A DNA stretch of 64,000 nucleotides, taken from Hormiphora californensis. Taxonomy: Eukaryota; Ctenophora; Tentaculata; Cydippida; Pleurobrachiidae. The stretch lies in NCBI GenBank assembly GCA_020137815.1, contig CM035353.1:4021210-4085209 (forward strand). Reading direction: 5' to 3'. The notes below the pieces were generated by a model that was given only the letters and a program-made list of their open reading frames with translations, was not told the origin of the DNA and searched no databases. Positions 24,801 to 63,340 of this stretch are shown in pieces. The number at the start of each line of letters is the position of its first letter. Position 1 is the first letter of the stretch. The position numbers and the translations under genes were made by a program.

Positions 24801-26786
24801 GGGACTAAGCGAATTAGAGGTAAGCTACAATCACACTAGAGTGATCAGGGACTAAGCGAATTAGAGGTAAGCTACAATCACACTAGAGTGATCAGGGACT
24901 AAGCGAATTAGAGGTAAGCTACAATCACACTAGACTGATCAGGGACTAAGCGAATTAGAGGTAAGCTACAATCACACTAGAGTGATCAGGGACTAAGCGA
25001 ATTAGAGGTAAGCTACAATCACACTAGAGTGATCAGGGACTAAGCGAATTAGAGGTAAGCTACAATCACACTAGAGTGATCAGGGACTAAGCGAATTAGA
25101 GGTAAGCTACAATCACACTAGAGTGATCAGGGACTAAGCGAATTAGAGGTAAGCTACAATCACACTAGAGTGATCAGGGACTAAGCGAATTAGAGGTAAG
25201 CTACAATCACACTAGACTGATCAGGGACTAAGCGAATTAGAGGTAAGCTACAATCACACTAGAGTGATCAGGGACTAAGCGAATTAGAGGTAAGCTACAA
25301 TCACACTAGAGTGATCAGGGACTAAGCGAATTAGAGGTAAGCTACGATCACACTAGAGTGATCAGGGACTAAGCGAATTAGAGGTAAGCTACAATCACAC
25401 TAGAGTGATCAGGGTACTAAGCGAATTAGAGGTAAGCTACAATCACACTAGACTGATCAGGGATTAAGCGAATTAGAGGTAAGCTACAATCACACTAGAG
25501 TGATCAGGGACTAAGCGAATTAGAGGTAAGCTACAATCACACTAGAGTGATCAGGGACTAAGCGAATTAGAGGTAAGCTACAATCACACTAGAGTGATCA
25601 GGGATTAAGCGAATTAGAGGTAAGCTACAATCACACTAGAGTGATCAGGGACTAAGCGAATTAGAGGTAAGCTACAATCACACTAGAGTGATCAGGGACT
25701 AAGCGAATTAGAGGTAAGCTACAATCACACTAGAGTGATCAGGGATTAAGCGAATTAGAGGTAAGCTACAATCACACTAGAGTGATCAGGGATTAAGCGA
25801 CATTCCTGTCGCGGCGCCAGACCCCCTAAATTACCTTGGTGACATATAGACACCTGGCGCGACCCCCGCTCAATCTTGGTCGCGCACGGTGTCTATGTCA
25901 CCAATAAATTACCCTCTCTCTGAGTCAGGGGACATTTTGTTACCATTTTGCTGCAAGCTCAACATTATATCTTGTTGAGACTCAACAAATTATATCAGGA
26001 CCTATATTCCCATATATTCGGGTCAATAATACCATATATGTTCAGCAGGGTACAGATAGACGTCACGAGAGTGCAAGAGCAAGGCCCCTCTCTGAGCTAG
26101 TGAGCGAAACCAAGATATTCTGCGTCGTCATAAAAGGCAGTTTCCAGATGGGGACAGCGCTGATGTTGATCATCTGTTAAACTCTTATCCAAAGGTAAGA
26201 TATATATCATATCTCTGTAAGGGTGGTAGCTGAAGTTTAGGAGCCCCCACTGGGCCGGAGGTAATATAACGAGATAGTTGACGTATTATAGTTGATAAAT
26301 TCTCCTAGTATACTGTATATATATATTCTCACCCGGTCCTCAACAGATGAAGTCGAAGAATGAGAAGGAAAATCAGAAGCGTTCCAATCTGCCAACTTCC
26401 TCCATACCCCGCTCATCGGCATCCCCTACTCGATCCCCAACCAGGTATTTTGTTTTCTTCTTCTGTGGGGTTGATATAATTGCGTGCGAAAACCGTGATC
26501 GGAGCATTGACAGTTAGGACACACACGTAAACTCTTCCTCTCCCTTTTTAGATCTGGTTCGGGAATACCCTCTCGCTCCATGGATGATTTGAAGAAGCGC
26601 CTGGAAGATGATAAAGAAACGGTCCCACATGATGCATCAAACGTGATCAAAGGAGGATATACTATCACAATTTTACAAATTTTACTGGGAAGAACTATTT
26701 TAGGTATACTTACAAAGGCAAAGAAATCAATACACACATCAGAACCGTACACACTAAGGACCCCACACAGCGTCTGCTGCAGCTAA
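83..26786 (+). CDS. CKAP5: CKAP5 / XMAP215 / ch-TOG microtubule polymerase, 3' part, about 33 exons
   Basis: Microtubule plus-end polymerase whose TOG domains bind tubulin; acts at growing plus ends, kinetochores and centrosomes. Phase-consistent exons: 83-240, 476-594, 919-1022, 1374-1497, 1665-1775, 3112-3210, 3298-3372, 3629-3707, 3884-4047, 4727-4853, 13743-13857, 14021-14214, 14532-14663, 14767-14880, 15042-15103, 15720-15755, 16075-16248, 16594-19878, 20106-20201, 20940-21027, (short exon unresolved), 21260-21288, 21581-21731, 21868-21973, 22223-22321, 22480-22624, 22890-22989, 23300-23417, 23517-23595, 23733-23824, 23956-24043, 26101-26194, 26347-26444, 26552-26786. The translation follows animal ch-TOG throughout, for example KDEASLKLLKWNFK, RFFDTNTSVLLASL and SMDDLKKRLE at the C terminus. 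The first exon begins with an acceptor, so TOG1-3 are off the window. Oddities: a giant coding insert (separate entry), a nested P450 gene, and a polar/hydrophobic tail after the DDLKKRLE motif. Confidence 0.93.
249..357. mobile_element. 109-bp MITE (family M1), copy 1
   Basis: Terminal inverted repeats begin CAGGAACCGACCGAA. The interior has two CCAAT-type boxes and a CACGTGAC E-box. Flanks GTAGGTGT and GTAGATGG look like a decayed 8-bp target duplication that contains the splice donor of the preceding CKAP5 exon. An 8-bp TSD is typical of hAT-type nonautonomous elements. Confidence 0.85.
622..791. mobile_element. pogo/mariner-like MITE (family M2), copy 1
   Basis: The 170-bp element starts CAGTCGGACCCCGATTTAGG, ends with its reverse complement, and is flanked by TA on both sides. 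The interior repeats CCCCGATTTAG several times. A TA duplication and CAGTCGGACC-type ends fit Tc1/mariner-pogo relatives. Confidence 0.75.
1216..1324. mobile_element. 109-bp MITE (family M1), copy 2
   Basis: Same terminal repeats and interior as the copy at 249-357. Flanks GTATATAC and CTATATAC match at seven of eight positions. It lies in the TOG4 intron 49 nt before the acceptor at 1373. Confidence 0.85.
1825..2658. mobile_element. 834-bp transposon (family H1), copy A, 8-bp TSD
   Basis: Ends are G-run + CGACATGTTAAT and its reverse complement. Perfect 8-bp flanking duplication GATGTTTA at 1817-1824 and 2659-2666. AT-rich, no coding capacity. A second copy lies at 9756-11337 and shares the whole interior, apart from a nested insertion present only there. 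Confidence 0.8.
2667..2780 (+). repeat. tandem duplication of a CKAP5 exon end and donor
   Basis: The 3' end of exon 1665-1775 with its donor (AAGAAAACCATCCAG followed by gtataac) recurs just downstream of the transposon. Part of its intronic tail (tataacacaatat, tagttattatacag) recurs again up to about 2770. The duplicate donor lies outside the reading exon. Confidence 0.7.
2935..3102 (+). repeat. GA/CT purine-pyrimidine tract and (CT)n microsatellite
   Basis: GA-rich then CT-rich sequence ending in a pure (CT)n run that serves as the polypyrimidine tract of the acceptor at 3110-3111. Confidence 0.85.
3112..4047 (+). other. CKAP5: CKAP5 basic TOG4-TOG5 linker exons
   Basis: Four short exons (3112-3210, 3298-3372, 3629-3707, 3884-4047) encode a Lys/Pro/Ala-rich linker (KKPPPKAKAAPPEEK, SGPKSANSPAKKTTG, DSSPAPAKRTAPGKK). 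It leads into KDEASLKLLKWNF, the conserved start of TOG5. Basic linkers of this family bind the microtubule lattice. The acceptor of the fourth exon lies in a small tandem duplication: a near-copy of the acceptor plus about 30 exon bases sits at 3784-3831. Confidence 0.85.
4063..4160 (+). repeat. (TCTG)n microsatellite
   Basis: About 14 TCTG tetramers drifting into TATG/TCTA units in the CKAP5 intron after the exon ending at 4047. Confidence 0.9.
4389..4488. mobile_element. MITE (family M1), copy 3, with perfect 8-bp TSD
   Basis: 100 bp, with a small internal deletion of the CCTAAATAA segment. Flanked by identical ATCGATAT at 4381-4388 and 4489-4496, which fixes the family's target duplication at 8 bp. 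Confidence 0.9.
4564..4672. mobile_element. MITE (family M1), copy 4, inverted relative to copy 3
   Basis: 109 bp in the opposite orientation, 75 bp from copy 3. One end is CCTC instead of CCTG and no clear target duplication remains. Confidence 0.85.
4914..4958 (-). ncRNA. hammerhead ribozyme of the Penelope-like element, left arm
   Basis: Exact mirror of the + strand ribozyme in the right arm: same stem I, CTGATGA core, stem II and GAAA on the - strand, downstream of the long RT ORF. Confidence 0.85.
5014..6678 (-). CDS. Penelope-like reverse transcriptase with C-terminal GIY-YIG endonuclease, 5'-truncated
   Basis: 554 codons remain. RT core: FILMKDHKPG, RLINPAKSSLGKVSK, SYDIEAFYPSI, and LYRDDGL as the catalytic YxDD region (YRDD). 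A linker with clustered cysteines (CNCKDKGSCPLDGKC) follows, then FLYIGLTGNSFKTRFSQH of the GIY-YIG nuclease. Domain order RT then GIY-YIG is that of canonical endonuclease-bearing Penelope-like elements, not the permuted type. The ORF opens just before the first RT block, so the N-terminal domain is missing and the copy is probably incomplete. It is antisense to CKAP5. Confidence 0.88.
   Translation of the reverse strand: MVELLNTEASVIASKLKLNGRVQQYQSGSAFILMKDHKPGFEAKLQTRLINPAKSSLGKVSKVILERITSKLRPKLMCNQWRGTDEVLQWFKGKRSNGFKFISYDIEAFYPSIGEELLDRALRFVGQFIDISEEDWEVIHHSRKSMLFDMNGEIWHRKESIFDVTMGAYDGAETCEIVGLYMLNKVSSCIPKESHGLYRDDGLIIVEEPNGPKMERIRKDLISIFQEEGLKIEVSMPSEYINFLDTTMRNDGTFMPFRKDGKTSNYVHSSSNHPPTVLKNIPDMVMDRIRRLSSSPSAFQAARYHYQGALEQSGYKGFSTEYKDVARKGKKKRKGRRRVIWFNPPFSVDVETDLGRKFLGLVARHFPAGHIYSQIFNKNTLKVSYSCMKNMESRIKAHNKKLTHGGPKPTDVPDKLCNCKDKGSCPLDGKCLTESLVYEAQLKTSCNQKFLYIGLTGNSFKTRFSQHKHTFNNSEKRTSTRLSEKVWELKDRGITFGITWKVRKKGRPYRIGDRFCDLCTTEKMEILMESRNHQLLNRRSEIMGSCRHHKKYNL
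6672..7524 (+). pseudogene. truncated second copy of the Penelope-like ORF (GIY-YIG part)
   Basis: Encodes the C-terminal 278 residues, which appear identical to the end of the - strand ORF: end of RT, Cys-rich linker, GIY-YIG nuclease. The RT catalytic core is absent. It starts at the inner boundary of the inverted repeat. Confidence 0.9.
7580..7624 (+). ncRNA. hammerhead ribozyme of the Penelope-like element, right arm
   Basis: All core elements of a type I hammerhead are present. Stem I is CAGTT (7580-7584) with AACTG (7620-7624). The core CTGATGA is 7585-7591. Stem II is AATACAA/TTGTATT (7592-7607), then GAA (7608-7610). Stem III is a minimal AC/GT with loop ATGT (7611-7618). A7619 is the predicted cleavage nucleotide. 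A very short stem III is the form described for ribozymes of Penelope-like elements. It lies 55 bp past the ORF stop. Confidence 0.85.
7722..8584 (+). other. intron spacer, nothing recognised
   Basis: Part of the large CKAP5 intron between the Penelope-like insertion and the G-run MITE. Only short direct repeats (ggcactcttggtggca, 7742-7770) and AT-rich DNA are seen. No coding exon or RNA gene is supported. Confidence 0.5.
8585..9109. mobile_element. 525-bp MITE with G-run terminal repeats
   Basis: Begins with a run of 13 G then CCTGCCGCAAAAATCTCA; ends with the inverted counterpart TGAGATTCTTGCGGCAG and a run of C. Flanks are ATATAT on both sides. The interior repeats (A)AATCTCA motifs in both orientations. 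No ORF. Confidence 0.75.
9625..12998 (+). CDS. cytochrome P450, two exons, nested in a CKAP5 intron
   Basis: Microsomal haem-thiolate monooxygenase. Exon 1 is 9625-9667 (MKTTNIQKLIITCI) and exon 2 is 11395-12998, joined in phase to give 548 residues. An N-terminal anchor (LIITCIVFAIFAVATFFF) precedes a second hydrophobic stretch. Exon 2 shows the K-helix ETLRLHP (Glu408), the PERW motif (FIPERWE) and the haem loop FVAGPRVCMGKHLA with ligand Cys489. The I-helix groove, normally (A/G)Gx(D/E)T, reads VIDNMAKTMS, so the usual Gly and acid-Thr pair are not evident. General resemblance is to clan 3/4 and CYP46-type enzymes; the family is not assigned. The intron is filled by transposon copy B. Same strand as CKAP5. 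Confidence 0.88.
9756..11337. mobile_element. transposon (family H1), copy B, interrupted by a nested element
   Basis: Same G-run + CGACATGTTAAT ends and interior as 1825-2658. Perfect 8-bp duplication GGTCAATT at 9748-9755 and 11338-11345. Without the nested element it is about 827 bp. Fills the P450 intron. Confidence 0.85.
9920..10672. mobile_element. mariner-like nonautonomous element nested in H1 copy B
   Basis: 753 bp with ends GGGTAAACCGGGGCAATT and its complement, flanked by TA (9918-9919, 10673-10674). The homologous copy A has the empty site GACTTACCTAAC with one TA, which proves insertion with TA duplication. The motif CCGGGGCAATTCGAACA recurs several times inside, in both orientations. 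Confidence 0.88.
12999..13742 (+). other. P450 3' flank and end of the CKAP5 intron
   Basis: AT-rich sequence with no recognised exon. Contains a copy of a short dispersed repeat (13262-13320, CTCAACCCTGCTTCACTG...) that resembles 1031-1092 and 44104-44152. The polypyrimidine tract before the acceptor at 13742 is C-rich. Confidence 0.4.
15280..15500 (+). repeat. GA/CT-rich tract with (CT)n microsatellite
   Basis: Purine-rich GAGA sequence (15290-15380) changes to a (CT)n run (15420-15505) inside a CKAP5 intron. The long Ser/Leu or Arg/Glu open frames across it are low-complexity artefacts. Confidence 0.85.
15644..15674. repeat. 31-nt perfect palindrome
   Basis: CAGATAATTCTTCTC and its exact reverse complement are separated by one G in a CKAP5 intron. 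A strong hairpin in the pre-mRNA. Confidence 0.85.
15789..15866 (+). repeat. (GA)n microsatellite
   Basis: Nearly pure GA dinucleotide run in the CKAP5 intron after exon 15720-15755. Confidence 0.9.
17272..17965 (+). repeat. coding array of 16/18-residue TTPSPRTSERRAS repeats
   Basis: One degenerate plus 13 good units, alternately 16 residues (ending I-T-V or I-A-V) and 18 residues (ending M-S-Y-D-I or M-S-Y-V-V). The Arg-Arg-Ala-Ser core is fully conserved. Units are nearly identical in DNA, so the array is young or homogenised. Confidence 0.92.
18340..18690 (+). repeat. coding array of 13-residue ETIPGTPYPRGAA repeats
   Basis: Nine GTPYPRG copies with a 39-bp DNA period. The linker varies between GAA, GDA, GDG and GS. 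The antisense strand is also open over this span, a by-product of the repeat. Confidence 0.92.
20281..20935 (+). repeat. C-rich minisatellite (ACCCCACCTCTCTCTAACCC-type)
   Basis: Irregular 17-35 bp units made of CCACCTCTCT and AACCCCCA blocks, running up to the acceptor at 20938-20939. It is a hugely expanded polypyrimidine tract on the sense strand. Confidence 0.9.
23008..23116. mobile_element. MITE (family M1), copy 5, perfect 8-bp TSD
   Basis: 109 bp flanked by TTTAGTAC at 23000-23007 and 23117-23124. It starts 18 nt after the donor of exon 22890-22989. Confidence 0.92.
24044..25799 (+). repeat. 47-bp minisatellite, about 37 units, each with a consensus 5' splice site
   Basis: The unit begins GGGACTAAGCGAATTAGAG and continues GTAAGCTACAATCACACTAG AGTGATCA; the junction GAG/GTAAGC is a near-ideal donor. 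Units differ at three positions (ACAATC/ACGATC, AGAGTG/AGACTG, GACTA/GATTA), with two 48-bp variants (GGGTACTAAG). The array begins at the predicted donor of CKAP5 exon 23956-24043 (GGAGA/gtgaggg), and the unit end AGAGTGATCAGGG resembles that junction. No spacers, so not CRISPR-like. Confidence 0.93.
25805..25905. repeat. GC-rich inverted-repeat element
   Basis: TTGGTGACATATAGACACC and GGTGTCTATGTCACCAA face each other around GGCGCGACCCC...GGTCGCGC. Looks like a small foldback MITE at the end of the 47-bp array. Confidence 0.6.
26101..26786 (+). other. CKAP5: CKAP5 last three exons and C-terminal motif
   Basis: Exon 26101-26194 encodes DERNQDILRRHKRQFPDGDS (aligns with the ERLKILRQRCG region). 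Exon 26347-26444 is Ser/Pro-rich. Exon 26552-26786 carries SMDDLKKRLEDD, the conserved C-terminal signature, then runs 60 more codons to TAA at 26784-26786. In vertebrates the protein ends soon after this motif. The extra tail (TITILQILLGRTILGILTKA) may be real, or an unseen splice may shorten it. Confidence 0.75.
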
Positions 26787-26996
26787 GGGGCCCTGAAATC
26801 TAGATAGAAGGCTAGTAAAATACTGCAAAAGCCTCGTCACGGTAATTGAAGTACTAAAGAGAGGGGGTAGAAAATACCTGGTGGACTGGGCGGCTATCCC
26901 GAGGGTGGAGCAGCCTCATATCTCGGACTGTGAACATGAACAGAGTGGGGAGGGGTAGGGCCGTAGGGGGAGGGGTAGGGGGAGGTGTATTGTGTA
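26787..26996 (+). other. CKAP5 3' flank
   Basis: Probable 3' untranslated or intergenic sequence with a G-rich stretch (26938-26990). No gene seen. Confidence 0.4.
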
Positions 26997-27302
26997 CTAG
27001 AGAACGTTACTGGGTACAATGGACTCAATCAGGTGTTTCTTAGTGAGACGGACAAACTCAGTCAGTGAATCACTCTGTCTGATAGAGTAGGGCAGCTTAT
27101 TCCACAAATCAGTGACTCGGTGAAAAAAGCTAGCCCTAAGAGCCCTATGAGTGTTCGTGTGGTAGGCAGACATGAACACTAGAGTCGTTTTGTCACGACC
27201 CTCACGAATGTCACTATTCTGACGGGTGGCTCTGAGTGTGCTGGGGTTGATCGGTTGAATGTACTGAGGGACAGTGATATATACGGATAATACCTTTCTC
27301 AT
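26997..27302 (-). pseudogene. relic of a non-LTR retrotransposon reverse transcriptase C terminus
   Basis: 101 codons containing SFFHRVTDLWNKLPYSIRQS followed by SLTEFVRLTKKHL. This is the typical C-terminal FxxRVxxxWNxLP...F+xxL block that ends many non-LTR (LINE) ORF2 proteins. The catalytic RT and endonuclease domains are absent. Confidence 0.7.
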
Positions 27303-27335
27303 CTTGACAAAAATTACGACATAAATTGGGACACT

Positions 27336-27435
27336 TGTTCCAGATTAGAAGATGGTATCACGTCCCCATATTAATTAGAAGATGGTATCACGTCCCCATG
27401 TTAATTAGAAGATATGGTATCACGTCCCCATGTGA
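27336..27435 (+). repeat. 33-bp tandem repeat, three units
   Basis: Three copies of ATTAGAAGATGGTATCACGT CCCCAT with small differences, in intergenic DNA. Confidence 0.85.
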
Positions 27436-27621
27436 TGATGTCATACAATGTTTGAGATGTGAGTGATGGTGCGATTACATATTATATTGATATTGATATT
27501 TGTTTAGTTTGAAGTTGAAAACTTGTAAAATTAAAGAATGTTTATATGAAACTAAGAATTGGGTACAAGCATCGCATCTCCATACTCCAATAACTGTGAT
27601 ATAATATCTTGTTGGGTATAA

Positions 27622-27707
27622 CGGTCGGACCCCGATATACCGGGCATCCCGACTTACCAGGCAAACCCCTTTTCCCCCGAGCATCCCGGTAAATCGGGGT
27701 CCGACTA
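27622..27707. mobile_element. pogo/mariner-like MITE (family M2), copy 2
   Basis: 86 bp with ends CGGTCGGACCCCGATATACC and the inverted GGTAAATCGGGGTCCGAC, related to 622-791 by its termini. Intergenic. Confidence 0.65.
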
Positions 27708-27885
27708 TACTATAATTACCAACTCAACAAGTGATCTTGATGTTCTCACCTTTTCATTGCTTGTACCCAAACTTGAAACGATTTTATGGGGCCGGAACAG
27801 GTAACACTAGTCACTATAGTGTGTCCTAGTGTCGAGTGTGTCCGAGTGTGTCTAGTTTCTAGTGTTTCTTACTCCTAGTCCTAGA

Positions 27886-28930
27886 CCCTAGTGTCTGTCC
27901 CAACCGACTTGTCTTCTAGAACATTTTACAATTTACATTCTAGTGGTGCTACAATCTGTCCTACCCCTTTATTGTGTCACGAACCTGTCCCGAATATGTC
28001 CTCAATGTGTCCACAATGTGTCCCGAATATATGTCCTGAATGTGTCCACAGTGTGTCCCGAATATGTCCTGAATGGGTCCTCAGTGTGTCCCGAATCTGT
28101 CCTGAATGTGTCCACAGTGTGTCCCGAATTTGTCCTGAATGTGTCCACAGTGTGTCCCGAATATGTCCTGAATGTGTCCTGTATGTGTCCCGAATATGTC
28201 CTGAATGTGTCCACAGTGTGTCCCGAATATGTCCTGTATGTGTGTCCTGAATATGTCCTGAATGTGTCCACAGTGTGTCCCGAATATGTCCTGAATGTGT
28301 CCACAGCGTGTCCCGAATATGTCCTGAATGTGTCCACAGTGTGTCCCGAATATGTCTTGTATGTGTCCACAGTGTGTCCCGAATATGTCCTGTATGTGTC
28401 CACAGTGTGTCCCGAATGTGTCCTGAATGTGTCCACAGTGTGTCCTGAATGTGTCCACAGTGTGTCCCGAATATGTCCTGAATCAGAATGTGTCCCGAAT
28501 ATGTCCTGAATCAGAATGTGTCCCGAATATGTCCTGAATCGGAATGTGTCCCGAATATGTCCTGAATCAGAATTGAGAATGTGTCCTGAATGTGTCCTGA
28601 ATCAGAATGTGTCCTGAAGGCTGAATGTGTCCTGAGTCTGATTGTGTCCTGAATGTGTCCTGAATCAGAATGTGTCCTGAATGAGTCCTGAATCAGAATG
28701 TGTCCTGAATCAAAATGTGTCCTGAATATGTCCTTAATCAGAATGTGTCCCGAATGTGTCCCGAATGTGTCCTGAATGTGTCCACAGTGTGTCCCGAATA
28801 TGTCCTGAATCAGAATGTGTCCCGAATCAGAATGTGTCCTGAATGTGTCCTGAATCAGATTCAGAATGTGTCCTGAATGTGTCCTGAATCAGAATGTGTC
28901 CTGAATCAGAATGTGTCCTGAATGTGTCGG
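27886..28930 (+). repeat. 11-bp based satellite, 33-bp higher-order unit
   Basis: Built from the 11-mers GTGTCCACAGT, GTGTCCCGAAT and ATGTCCTGAAT, mostly in a 33-bp order, degenerating after 28490 into GAATCAGAATGTGTCCT units. Because 33 is divisible by 3, it leaves long open frames on both strands that are not genes. Confidence 0.93.
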
Positions 28931-28933
28931 TGT

Positions 28934-29012
28934 TGAACCTGTCTGGCGCCGCCGACCCCATCTGAGAATTTGAGAATCAAATTGGGGTATGGGCGCCGCC
29001 ATACAGTGTTGA
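28934..29012. mobile_element. small MITE (family M3) with CTGTCTGGCGCCGCC ends
   Basis: CTGTCTGGCGCCGCCGACCC ... GGCGCCGCCATACAG, about 75 bp. Related sequences at 29415-29500 and 34653-34706. Confidence 0.55.
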
Positions 29013-29179
29013 TTGTTGAACCGATACTGTATTCTCACTACAACAAGCACCCATGTGAGACGATCTGGTGGTGATTCCGGCACTATGCGGCACTATGCTG
29101 TCTCGCCTGTTCGGCAAAACTTGTATTGGCTGTGTGACTGTTGACAGTCCCAGATGAGCGGCCCAAACCAAACCAAACC

Positions 29180-29400
29180 ATGTGAGACGTGCCGTTTTAT
29201 TTAGACTGAAACGATCTCTACCCGTTTAAACTTAAAGTTAGACGGAATTGGTCGAAATCAGACGAAAAGGCACGTCTCAATCCCGTTTGACTCCGTCTAG
29301 ACGCAAAACCCGTCTAGACGGGCACCGTCTAGACATCGTCGGAACGCGAACGGCGTCTAGACGACGTCTAGTCAGCGGCAAGCCCATCCGACTCCGTCTC
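29180..29400. repeat. inverted repeat and cluster of CGTCTAGACG palindromes
   Basis: GAGACGTGCC (29185) faces GGCACGTCTC (29269). It is followed by a dense series of the 10-bp palindrome CGTCTAGACG and partial copies (29295-29370). No coding potential. Confidence 0.6.
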
Positions 29401-29414
29401 GAGCCCGATAAACC

Positions 29415-29500
29415 CTGTCTGGCGGCGCCAGACCCCAATTTAATTGACAGCTACAGTGCGCTCAGATGAGGTCGGCGGCGCGGCGCCAGACAGGACAAGC
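29415..29500. mobile_element. small MITE (family M3), second copy
   Basis: CTGTCTGGCGGCGCCAGACC at the left and GGCGCCAGACAGG at the right, with an AT-rich core. Same termini as 28934-29012. Confidence 0.55.
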
Positions 29501-30500
29501 CTGTCTTGGAGTTGGAACGACGTCTAGAACTTGGCCACATTGATGCCTGAGTGAGATCGAGGTCGCGCAGCGACCGAGATCGATCTCACATCTAGGCCTC
29601 CGGCGCGTTATTGATTTTAGAGCAAACTTTTTCAAAGACCTGGCTGCAAGGAACTACTGAACCGATTTGCATCTCGTTTGTTGCTCCTGGCAGATAATTG
29701 TCTCTAGTTTTACGGAAAATACCCGCGAATATCAGCATTTGAGGAATAGTGGGTCAAAATTGACGCTAAACATGAGCAATTCTTTAAAGACCTGGCTGCA
29801 AGCTCCTACTCGGTCCTGGGACAATCTGCGGGTACTGTGTGAATCGTCATGGCCTTGTGAGTATGGGAAAATACCCGCCGATACATCAAAGTGCCAATTG
29901 AGGCGGTAATTGGGGTTTTGGTAGTGCTATGTCGGCTAAAAATGCCTGCTAAAACAGTATATCGCGCGCGATTTGATAGTCCCACTGCTGAAAACGTGCT
30001 TTACATCGCGCGCACGTGAGTTCTTGCTGTCCACAGGCCGGGAGCCTATTCTCCGCGGAGCGAGAATAGGTTGCAATGGAGCCAAGTCTAGAACATGCAC
30101 TATGCAGTGATACAAATTGGTATTCCGTCATATTTGCCGCCCGCTTTTCTGCCGCTCTTTTTTGAAACAACAAAATGAAAGGCAATTTTTAAAAGCTGGA
30201 AAAGTAATTGAGAATGTTACAAATAGTACGCTGATAAACAAAAACTAAGTAATGTAATAACTATTTAATCTAATATAGTAGTAATGATGAAATCTCTCAG
30301 AACTGCTGCAATTACTGTATTTATATTTACAACACACATCCCTTGTTTAACGAAATTGAACAAACTGCAACAACTACCTGGTAAATTTACAAAACTAGTG
30401 CACACTGAATTGCACCATTGGTTACCATGGTTACCATCTCAACAGCAACTATAAACGGTTGCCATGGTAACTCAATAAAGTCTATATATACTGTTACTGT
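29501..30500. other. intergenic sequence downstream of HERC1
   Basis: Contains a hairpin (29560-29592, GAGATCGAGGTCGC with its complement), CpG-rich stretches (29950-30070) and two X-box-like palindromes near 30421 and 30458. No gene is supported. HERC1 3' UTR is expected just below 30501. Confidence 0.4.
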
Positions 30501-63072
<32,572 letters not shown>

Positions 63073-63097
63073 CTGAAGGGTGGTAGTTGGTTATTGC

Positions 63098-63206
63098 CAG
63101 GAACCGACTGACACAAGTAAACAACCAATCAGAACTCGTTATTTAGGTCATGTGACTGGTTATCAGCCAATCAGGGACCAGTATTTCCTGATTCAGTTGG
63201 TTCCTG
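63098..63206. mobile_element. MITE (family M1), copy 11
   Basis: 109 bp. Flanks GTTATTGC and GTTATTGT (seven of eight). It lies 23 nt upstream of the acceptor of the HERC1 exon at 63072 and 135 bp before the carbonic anhydrase start. Confidence 0.9.
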
Positions 63207-63274
63207 GTTATTGTACAGATATATGACCTTGCGCATGTTTAAAATGGTTTGATATGTCTACCGTGTGATATTTA

Positions 63275-63290
63275 AAACACCTATAAACAC
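63275..63290 (+). promoter_or_regulatory. possible TATA-like element of the carbonic anhydrase gene
   Basis: ACACCTATAAACACAC lies about 55 bp before the ATG and would imply a short 5' UTR. Only a motif match. Confidence 0.3.
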
Positions 63291-63340
63291 ACGTAGCTTG
63301 CAAACCACTCCCCCAGACCAGTTATACTGCACGACATACA

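Noticed and set aside
24044-25799. CRISPR-like regular repeats
   Set aside because: Units are contiguous, with no variable spacers, and the genome is animal. It is a minisatellite.
27943-28509. 188-residue open frame rich in VCPEYVLNVST
   Set aside because: A product of the 33-bp satellite; both strands are open. No start context or domain.
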